Assembly: GCA_038231615.1 (NCBI GenBank)
Contig: JBBRLA010000086.1
Span: forward strand, 1-18,634
Length of the DNA stretch: 18,634 nt
Source: JBBRLA01 sp038231615
GTDB taxonomy: Bacteria; Myxococcota_A; Polyangia; Palsa-1104; JAEUJZ01
Direction: 5' to 3'
Part shown: piece by piece, positions 13,043-18,634 of the stretch
How the letters are laid out: every line of letters begins with the position of its first letter
Numbering within the stretch: position 1 is the stretch's first letter
Program-made: the position numbers and the translations under genes
The notes under the pieces: generated by a model
Databases searched by the model: none
Told to the model about the DNA's origin: nothing
Seen by the model: only the letters and a program-made list of their open reading frames with translations

Positions 13043-15532
13043 ATGTCGTTCACCGCACTCGTCTCCAGCCTTCGCGGGCGCTGGGTGACCCTCTTGCTCC
13101 TCGGGTTCCTGGTGCTGCTCTACGTCCCCTTCGCCGGCAACTACGGCCTGTGGGACCCCTGGGAGGGCCACTACGGCGAGGTCGCCCGGCAGATGGTCGA
13201 GCGGAACGACTGGATCAGCCTGTGGTGGCCCGGTTCGCCCAGCGACGCCGCGACGTTCTGGTCCAAGCCCGTGCTGACCTTCTGGCTGATGGCCCTGTCG
13301 CTGAAGCTCTTCGGTCTTCAGCACGGCGGCGCGGCCCACGCGGGGGAGTTGGCCATCGGCTGGAAGGCCGAGTGGGCCCTGCGCCTGCCGTTTGTCGCCC
13401 TGGGCATCCTCGGGGTGTGGGCCGTGTGGCATCTAGTCCGCCGAGTCGCCGGGCGCGGCGCCGCCCTGTGGTCCTGCCTGGTGCTTTCGACCTGCACCCA
13501 GTGGGCGCTGATCACCCGGCAGGCCATGACCGATATGGCCTTCGTCACCCCGATGACCGTGGGCCTGGCCTTCGCCGGGCTGGCGCTGATTTTGCCGCAG
13601 GATGAAATGACGCGCCCGCTCCCGCGCAAGCGCACGCGCCTTTGGGGCAGGGAGTTTTCCTGGCCCCATGATCGAGCGTTCTACGGGGTGGTGGCCCTGT
13701 ATGTCCTTTGCGTGGTGCCGCAGCTCGTGGTGGATTGCGTCCAGCTCCGGGACTTCACCTTTGCCTTTTACGCACACAGCTACCGCACCCTGGGCCTGGT
13801 CCCGATGCTGCCCTTTGTCGGGCTTTTCCTGCTCTCGCTGCCGTGGATCGCCGCAGTGCGCGACCGCCGGTCGATCTACCTGTGGGTAGCGTACATCACC
13901 GGGGGAATCGCCACCCTGGCCAAGGGGCCAGCGGGGATCGCCTTGCCGGCAATCATCCTCCTTTTCCACGTGGCCTTCACCGGGCGCTGGTCGGAGTTTT
14001 TGGGGCAGCGGCGGGAGCACCCGCTCTTCTTCGGCACGTTTTTGCCCCGTCCCCTGCGGTTCCTGGCGGATCGCGAAGGCGGCCTGGAGATGCTGCGCGG
14101 CAGCCTGATCTTTCTACTGGTCGGGGCGCCGTGGTATGCGGCCATGCTGGCCCGCCACGGTCTCCCCTTCTGGATCGAGATGATCGGCGACAACTACGTG
14201 AACCGGGCGCAGGGCCGCCATGGAGACCGCGGTACCTTCGAATACTACCTGCGGCAGCTCGGCATCGGGATGTTCCCCTGGTCCGGCGTGGTGCTGGCGG
14301 CGCTTTTCGGGGCCGGGCGCTGGCTGCGGCAATGGGTGGGGACGCCGAAGCGGCAGCTCGTGGTCTTGTGCCTGTCGTGGTTTCTGGTGGACTTCATCGT
14401 GGTGGCGCTGGTAAACACCAAGTTCCACCACTACATCCTGCCGGCGCTGCCCGCCCTGGCGATCCTGGCCGGCCTGCTGCTCGACGAGATGTGCCAGGCG
14501 ACCCGGGGGCTATATAGGGACACGGCCACCGCCCTGCTCCTTCTCGGGCTGCCGCTGACCTGGTTTTGCGGGCGCGACCTGAGCAACGTCCCGGCGCGCA
14601 TCGGCTGGCTTTTCAACTACGACTACGTCGCCGCCCCGGGCAACGGCCGCCCCTGGCCTGTGGTGTCCGCCTATGGAGAACGCTACGAGTACGGCACGCC
14701 GAGCATCCTGACGTTCGCCATCCTGGTGACGCTGGCAACGGCGGTGGTGTGCTTCCTTTCGTGGCGCTCGCCCCGGCAGTCGCCGATTGCCACGCCCGCC
14801 GCGGATCTACTGACCTCGACCTCGACCTCGCCTGTCGGTGATGGCCAGATGCCGGGCGGCTTCGGGGTTGCGGGCGGGCTGATTCTTTTTGCCGGTCTGC
14901 TCATCGCCAGCATCGCCATCGCGCCGGGGGACGAGGCGGTGGCCTACTGGTCCCGATCCACCCTGCCGACCTCCACTACTTTGCCCGGGTGGATGCGCTG
15001 GGGTTGGTTGCTGCCGGCGGGCGCGGCGGCCCTGTGGATGGGGCTCATGGCGGGCCTGCTGCTCAGGCAGCGACTCTGGCTGCCGCGGCGCAAGGACCTG
15101 GCGGCGGCGCTGGGGGTGCTGGGCCTGTTTGCCATCGCCTGGAACGGCTGGGTGCTCGACCGCTACCTCATCGATCTATCGCCCCACTGGAGCCAGAAGC
15201 ACATCTTCACCACCTACTATAAGATGCGCCGGGGCCCGCAGGAGCCGATCATAGTGTGGCACCTGTACTGGCGGGGCGAGAACTTCTACACCGCCAACCA
15301 GATCTACGACCATCATCTGGGGCAAAAGGACAAGACCGCCTTCCCCAGCGACCACAGCGAGGACAAGCTAAAGGACTACCTGAAAAACCACCGCGGGCGC
15401 CGCATGTTCTTCGTCATGGAGCGGGGCGCCTTGGAGACCGTGCGCAACCTGCTCCCCGCGGAGTTCCGCGCCGGCTTTCACGTCGTGGACGAGAGCAACA
15501 ACAAGATCTACCTGGCCGCGGCGGAGCTATAG
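13043..15532 (+). CDS. ArnT/PMT-like (GT83-type) membrane glycosyltransferase
   Basis: The 829-aa polytopic inner membrane protein belongs to the ArnT/PMT_2 group, which moves a sugar from a polyprenyl-phosphate donor to lipid or protein on the periplasmic side. The first periplasmic loop holds the hallmark acidic motif GLWDPWEGHYGEVARQM (Asp38, Glu41, Glu46), followed by SDAATFWSKPVLTFW, and later ITRQAMTDM, TLAKGPAG and NTKFHHYILPALPALAI, all typical of the group. About a dozen hydrophobic helices follow in order, and a soluble C-terminal domain of about 110 residues (HWSQKHIFTTYYKM ... NNKIYLAAAEL) ends the protein, longer than in E. coli ArnT (550 aa). The acceptor is unknown. ATG 13043 is preferred over ATG 13022; neither has a good ribosome binding site, and the open frame back to 12473 is the remnant region. 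It converges with the next gene, leaving 14 bp. Confidence 0.85.
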   Translation: MSFTALVSSLRGRWVTLLLLGFLVLLYVPFAGNYGLWDPWEGHYGEVARQMVERNDWISLWWPGSPSDAATFWSKPVLTFWLMALSLKLFGLQHGGAAHAGELAIGWKAEWALRLPFVALGILGVWAVWHLVRRVAGRGAALWSCLVLSTCTQWALITRQAMTDMAFVTPMTVGLAFAGLALILPQDEMTRPLPRKRTRLWGREFSWPHDRAFYGVVALYVLCVVPQLVVDCVQLRDFTFAFYAHSYRTLGLVPMLPFVGLFLLSLPWIAAVRDRRSIYLWVAYITGGIATLAKGPAGIALPAIILLFHVAFTGRWSEFLGQRREHPLFFGTFLPRPLRFLADREGGLEMLRGSLIFLLVGAPWYAAMLARHGLPFWIEMIGDNYVNRAQGRHGDRGTFEYYLRQLGIGMFPWSGVVLAALFGAGRWLRQWVGTPKRQLVVLCLSWFLVDFIVVALVNTKFHHYILPALPALAILAGLLLDEMCQATRGLYRDTATALLLLGLPLTWFCGRDLSNVPARIGWLFNYDYVAAPGNGRPWPVVSAYGERYEYGTPSILTFAILVTLATAVVCFLSWRSPRQSPIATPAADLLTSTSTSPVGDGQMPGGFGVAGGLILFAGLLIASIAIAPGDEAVAYWSRSTLPTSTTLPGWMRWGWLLPAGAAALWMGLMAGLLLRQRLWLPRRKDLAAALGVLGLFAIAWNGWVLDRYLIDLSPHWSQKHIFTTYYKMRRGPQEPIIVWHLYWRGENFYTANQIYDHHLGQKDKTAFPSDHSEDKLKDYLKNHRGRRMFFVMERGALETVRNLLPAEFRAGFHVVDESNNKIYLAAAEL

Positions 15533-15546
15533 AAGGCGCGACGCCG

Positions 15547-15990
15547 TCACTTCAGTTCCACCGTGGTCCGCGCGTAGACCTCTTCCCTGCCGCCGATGAG
15601 GCGGGTGATCCGCATGTCGTACTTGGCGCCTGCCTTGAATCCGTCCTCGAGCTTGATCTCCACCTCCGACACCATGATCTTGGCGCCCTTGCTGGTGCGC
15701 AACGGATAGGCGTTGACTTCGCTCCGCTTCCCCGGCTCATAGAACACCACGTTGATCTCCTCGGCGCCCGGGGCCCTCTTCAGATAAGCCACGTAGTAGA
15801 TGTGCCAACTGTCACCGCTTTTGACCACGGTGGACTTGGCCGCCGCCTTCAGCTCCTTCTCGAAGTTGTCCGCGCCGGCCTCGATCTTGTGATCGGTGAC
15901 CACGATCGAGCCCGATGGGCCGGCCCAGGCGGAGGTGCCCCAAAGAAGAAGTGCGCTCAGGACGAAGGGAACGAACCGACAGCTTGTCAT
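15547..15990 (-). CDS. Small secreted protein of unknown function
   Basis: A 147-aa protein with a clear Sec signal peptide (RFVPFVLSALLLWGTSAWA, cleavage predicted after Ala23). The mature part has no cysteine and looks like a beta-sandwich with charged turns: SGSIVVTDHKIEAGADNFEKELKAAAKS, SWHIYYVAYLKRAPGAEEINVVFYEPGK, and a terminal MRITRLIGGREEVYARTTVELK. It is presumably periplasmic. I do not recognise a named family. The ATG at 15990 has AAAGGA 7 nt upstream. It lies 82 nt behind the uracil-DNA glycosylase gene on the same strand and has a candidate promoter of its own in that gap, so it may be expressed separately. Confidence 0.75.
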   Translation of the reverse strand: MTSCRFVPFVLSALLLWGTSAWAGPSGSIVVTDHKIEAGADNFEKELKAAAKSTVVKSGDSWHIYYVAYLKRAPGAEEINVVFYEPGKRSEVNAYPLRTSKGAKIMVSEVEIKLEDGFKAGAKYDMRITRLIGGREEVYARTTVELK

Positions 15991-16010
15991 GGCCTTTTCC
16001 TTTGGCTGCA

Positions 16011-16041
16011 ATTGTAGCTCTAAAAGCCCAGCCCCCGTCAA
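16011..16041 (-). promoter_or_regulatory. Candidate sigma-70-type promoter for the small secreted protein
   Basis: On the minus strand TTGACG (16041-16036) and TACAAT (16016-16011) are good -35 and -10 matches, but the 19-bp spacer is longer than the optimal 17. The predicted start near 16004 lies just upstream of the AAAGGA ribosome binding site at 16003-15998. Confidence 0.45.
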
Positions 16042-16072
16042 ATGACCCCGGCCCCGGGACGCCAAAGTTCGT

Positions 16073-17029
16073 TCACGACGGAAGCGCCGCCTTCTTCAGC
16101 GCCGTCATCACCAGTTGCAGGTCTTCCCAGACCTGCCGCTTCGCCGACGGCGTGCGAAGCAGATACGCCGGATGGAACGTCGGCATCACCGGGACGCCTT
16201 CCCATGACGAAAACTTGCCCCGGATGCGGCTGATTGGCGCCGTGGTGTTCAGCAGCACCTGCGCTGGTGTGCGCCCCAGGGCCACGATGATCTGCGGGTG
16301 GATGGCCTGGATCTGCGCCCGCAGGAACGGGCGACACGCGGCGATCTCGTCAGGCTCCGGCGTACGATTGCCTGGCGGGCGGCACTTGACCACGTTGCAG
16401 ATGTAGACCTGGTCTCGGGACAGCCCCATCGCCGCGATCATCCGCGTCAGCAGGTCCCCTGCCGCCCCGACGAAGGGCAAGCCCGTGCGGTCTTCCTCCG
16501 CCCCGGGGCCCTCGCCGACGAAGACCAGCTTGGTGTCCGCCGCACCATTGCCGAAGACCAGCGAATTCCTGCCATGGCACAGCTTGCAGCGGGTGCATTC
16601 CCCCAAAATGCCCCGCGTCAGGTCCAGGCCCTCCTGTCCCAGCACCGGCAGCGGGTCCGGCAAGTCCGCGTACCTGACCACCTGCGGCGCCCGCGAAGGG
16701 GCCGGCATGGGCAAAGCCGGGGCCAAGGCGACCGCGGGCAGCGGCAGCTCCATCGGTCGAGATGGCGCCGGCCGTTCGCGAGAGTCTGCCAGCGGCGCCG
16801 CCTCCCGCCACGGCGGACGCGCCTCCGTCACCGCCGGGCGTTGTGCGGGCCGCGTGGGCGGTGCGGGTGGTGCGGCCACCCCCTCGGCCCCCCGAGGCAG
16901 CCCCGTCACTCCGCCGGCCTGCAACCACTCCAGATGAGCGCGCATCGCCAGCACCAGGCTGCGCAGTTCCTCGCGAGGCACGAGTCCCTCGGCCTCTTTA
17001 TCTGTGGGGGGAGCATCCATGGCTGGCAT
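16073..17029 (-). CDS. Family-4 uracil-DNA glycosylase (4Fe-4S)
   Basis: The enzyme removes uracil from DNA to start base-excision repair. Counting 318 aa from the ATG at 17029, the catalytic domain covers roughly residues 130-318. It has the iron-sulfur cysteines as C145TRC148 plus C216 and C232 (fifteen residues between the last two), matching the family-4 spacing. The catalytic GEGPGAEED motif starts at 172 and the HPAYLLR motif at 286. GEGPG replaces the more usual GEAPG. The first 130 residues are a helix (REELRSLVLAMRAHLEWLQ) and a long Ala/Pro-rich linker, as in many high-GC relatives. The start is uncertain: ATGs at 17029 and 17020 lack a ribosome binding site, whereas a TTG at 17056 overlaps the coaBC stop (TTGA) with GGAGG about 10 nt upstream, which would mean translational coupling. 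It is very likely co-transcribed with coaBC. Confidence 0.93.
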   Translation of the reverse strand: MPAMDAPPTDKEAEGLVPREELRSLVLAMRAHLEWLQAGGVTGLPRGAEGVAAPPAPPTRPAQRPAVTEARPPWREAAPLADSRERPAPSRPMELPLPAVALAPALPMPAPSRAPQVVRYADLPDPLPVLGQEGLDLTRGILGECTRCKLCHGRNSLVFGNGAADTKLVFVGEGPGAEEDRTGLPFVGAAGDLLTRMIAAMGLSRDQVYICNVVKCRPPGNRTPEPDEIAACRPFLRAQIQAIHPQIIVALGRTPAQVLLNTTAPISRIRGKFSSWEGVPVMPTFHPAYLLRTPSAKRQVWEDLQLVMTALKKAALPS

Positions 17030-17052
17030 CGTAGGAGCGCCGCCCCGTCCCG

Positions 17053-18351
17053 TCAATCGCCCACCCCCTCCGCCAGCAGCCCCACCGCCCGATCCAGGAT
17101 GCGCGCCGCCACCTCATCCTTGGTAAGCAGCGGCAGCCCCTCGACTCGCGCCTCGCCGTTCTCATCCCGGCACAGCAGCGCCACCTGGTTGGTCTCCGTG
17201 CCAAACCCCGAGCCCGCCTCGCTCACATCATTCGCCACCAGCAAGTCGCACCCTTTCCGCAAGAGCTTCGCCGTGGCCCGCCCGATCAGATCCCCGGTTT
17301 CCGCAGCGAACCCTACCAGCACCGGCCGCCGCCCCTTTCGCCGCCGTCCCAGCTCCGCCAGGATGTCCACGTTCTGCGCCAGCAAGATCGTGGGCGTAGT
17401 CCCCAACCCTTCCTTCTTCAGCTTCTCCCCGGCGACCTCCCGAGGCCGGTAATCCGCCACTGCGGCGGCCATGACGATCAAGTCCGCCGCCCCGTCGCCT
17501 TCCAGCAAAGGCAGCACCACCCTTGCCATCTCGTCTGCGCTTTCCACGTCCACCCGTCCGACCCCCATCGGCGTGGGCAGTGCCACCGGCCCCGCCACCA
17601 GCGTCACCCGCGCCCCCCGCCGAGCCGCCTCCCGGGCCACCGCGAACCCCATCTTTCCCGTAGATCGGTTGCCCACGAACCGCACCGGATCGATCGCCTC
17701 GTACGTGGGCCCAGCCGTCACCACCACATGCCTCCCCGCCAGATCCGCCCTCCCCGCCAGAGCCAGAATGCGCCCCGCCCTTTCGACGATCACCTGCGGG
17801 TCCACCAGCCGCCCCTGTCCGACCCAGCCGCAGGCCAGTGGTCCCGCGTCCGGCCCGCACGTATGGGCCCCTCGATGCACAAGCCGCCCCAGGTTCTCCT
17901 GCACCTGAGCGTGGTTCCACATGTTCACGTTCATCGCCGGTGCCAGCAAGAGCGGCGCCGTGCAAGCCAGCGCCACCGTGGTCACGATGTCGTCTCCCAG
18001 CCCCAGCGCCAGCCGTCCGATCAAGTCTGCCGTGGCTGGAGCGATCACCAGCAAGTCCGCCCGATCTGCAAGCTGGATGTGCCCGATCTCCGACTCCTGA
18101 GTCAAGTCGAAAAGCGACGTGGCCACCGCATTCCCCGACAGTGCCTGCAGCGTCAAAGGCGTGATGAAGTGCCGAGCCGCCTCTGTCATCATTGCGTGGA
18201 CCTGCGCCCCTGCCTTCCTCAGCAACCGGATCAGCTCAGCAGCCTTGTACGCCGCGATTCCCCCTCCCACGCCCACCACCAGGGTCTTCCCAAAAAGTGC
18301 CTTCTCGCCCTCCACCCAGTCAGCCTTCTCGGCCATCAACAAATGCGTCAT
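17053..18351 (-). CDS. coaBC: Bifunctional phosphopantothenoylcysteine decarboxylase/phosphopantothenate-cysteine ligase
   Basis: This 432-aa enzyme makes two steps of coenzyme A synthesis: CoaB joins cysteine to phosphopantothenate using CTP, and CoaC (FMN) decarboxylates the product. The CoaC half shows GVGGGIAAYKAAELIRLLRKAG (about 27-48), the catalytic His91 (HIQLADRADLLVIAPATADL), the PAMN motif (138-141) and the active-site Cys174 in GPLACGWVGQGRL. The CoaB half starts near 205 with VVVTAGPTYEAIDPVRF, then VGNRSTGKMG (226-235) and AAAVADYRP (295-303). All key residues seem intact. ATG 18351 is selected; 18336 is an alternative and the frame is open up to 18405. No strong ribosome binding site is visible. 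The uracil-DNA glycosylase gene follows with almost no gap. Confidence 0.96.
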   Translation of the reverse strand: MTHLLMAEKADWVEGEKALFGKTLVVGVGGGIAAYKAAELIRLLRKAGAQVHAMMTEAARHFITPLTLQALSGNAVATSLFDLTQESEIGHIQLADRADLLVIAPATADLIGRLALGLGDDIVTTVALACTAPLLLAPAMNVNMWNHAQVQENLGRLVHRGAHTCGPDAGPLACGWVGQGRLVDPQVIVERAGRILALAGRADLAGRHVVVTAGPTYEAIDPVRFVGNRSTGKMGFAVAREAARRGARVTLVAGPVALPTPMGVGRVDVESADEMARVVLPLLEGDGAADLIVMAAAVADYRPREVAGEKLKKEGLGTTPTILLAQNVDILAELGRRRKGRRPVLVGFAAETGDLIGRATAKLLRKGCDLLVANDVSEAGSGFGTETNQVALLCRDENGEARVEGLPLLTKDEVAARILDRAVGLLAEGVGD

Positions 18352-18406
18352 CGCCCACAGTCTAGCGCCTTTTATGAACAATCCCGACAACAAGCCTGGC
18401 CGCATT

Positions 18407-18424
18407 CTGGCCCCACCGGGCCAG
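18407..18424. repeat. Perfect 7-bp stem hairpin upstream of coaBC
   Basis: CTGGCCC at 18407-18413 and GGGCCAG at 18418-18424 form a perfect stem with a 4-nt loop. It lies 56 bp before the coaBC start and next to the larger inverted repeat, so it would be in the leader RNA if transcription begins further upstream. Confidence 0.5.
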
Positions 18425-18445
18425 GATGCGACCCAGGCGGAGACT

Positions 18446-18561
18446 GGCCGGCAGGCAGCGGGGTTCTGCCCGAAGCGGCCCTTGGAGGGCAGACCTCGCC
18501 CAGCAAGGCGAGGCCTGCCCGACGGGCCACGAGGGGCAGGCCCCGCTGCCGCCAGCCGGCC
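18446..18561. repeat. Nested inverted repeat (about 116 bp) upstream of coaBC
   Basis: Outer arms GGCCGGC (18446-18452) and GCCGGCC (18555-18561), middle arms GGCAGCGGGG (18454-18463) and CCCCGCTGCC (18541-18550) and inner arms CTGCCC (18466-18471) and GGGCAG (18534-18539) pair in order, 23 base pairs in all. Between them lies an independent hairpin, 18487-18500 with 18507-18520, of 14 bp with one mismatch and a 6-nt loop. The architecture resembles a small palindromic intergenic element (MITE- or REP-like) or a structured RNA leader. No ORF in it is credible. Confidence 0.7.
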
Positions 18562-18634
18562 AATCCCAATCGAAAGCCCCGACGCCCCGCCCGCGCGCGC
18601 CCCCGGCGGCGCCCCCCCACGCCGGGCCCGGGGA

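Larger units (their letters stand above)
18352..18634. other. Non-coding right end of the window (283 bases)
   Basis: Apart from the hairpin and the nested inverted repeat, I see no gene here. The last 40 bases are extremely GC-rich and end in CCGGGCCCGG. A coaBC promoter is expected in 18352-18406, which is relatively AT-rich, but no convincing -35/-10 pair was found. Confidence 0.5.

Noticed and set aside
18372..18620. Small minus-strand ORF at the right end
   Set aside because: It is Arg/Gly/Pro-rich, reads through the nested inverted repeat and has no protein-like features.

Overview
The window is about 18.6 kb of very GC-rich bacterial chromosome and most likely comes from a member of the Myxococcota (old Deltaproteobacteria). 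The best evidence is a DUF2330 protein (9985-11727, minus) that ends in a MYXO-CTERM-type tail: Gly-Cys, a low-complexity linker, one membrane helix and an Arg cluster. Cys-rich lipoproteins of myxobacterial style, strong sigma-54-type promoters and GC-biased third codon positions fit this. No plasmid, phage or insertion-sequence genes are seen, and no rRNA, tRNA or CRISPR array was recognised by eye.

Layout. 1-824 (minus) is the N-terminal part of an unrecognised protein with a Pro-rich repetitive tail that runs off the left edge. 825-1297 is a repeat-rich gap with six 21-bp tandem repeats and a cluster of TTGTC/GACAA motifs, in front of an Rpn/YhgA-like nuclease gene (1298-2176, plus). 2447-4813 (plus) encodes a 788-aa Cys-rich lipoprotein with one CxxCH motif, followed by leuS (4860-7559, plus). 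On the minus strand lie an APC-type amino-acid/polyamine transporter (7627-9195), a small lipoprotein (9416-9952) and the DUF2330 protein upstream of it. A DUF2203 gene (11926-12375, minus) precedes a degraded, frameshifted 3' gene remnant (12590-12866, plus) that ends in a hairpin. A GT83/ArnT-like membrane glycosyltransferase (13043-15532, plus) faces a small secreted protein (15547-15990, minus), a family-4 uracil-DNA glycosylase (16073-17029, minus) and coaBC (17053-18351, minus). The right end (18352-18634) is non-coding and dominated by nested inverted repeats.

How the parts may work together. leuS, coaBC and the glycosylase are housekeeping functions. The most interesting pattern is regulatory. 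The Cys-rich CxxCH lipoprotein and the DUF2330/lipoprotein pair lie 7 kb apart on opposite strands. Each has a sigma-54-like -24/-12 element, and each has the same palindrome, CTCAG-N4-CTGAG, about 85-95 bp upstream of the -24 GG. This suggests a small envelope-protein regulon driven by one enhancer-binding protein. That protein is not encoded in the window, and the link is an inference from sequence.
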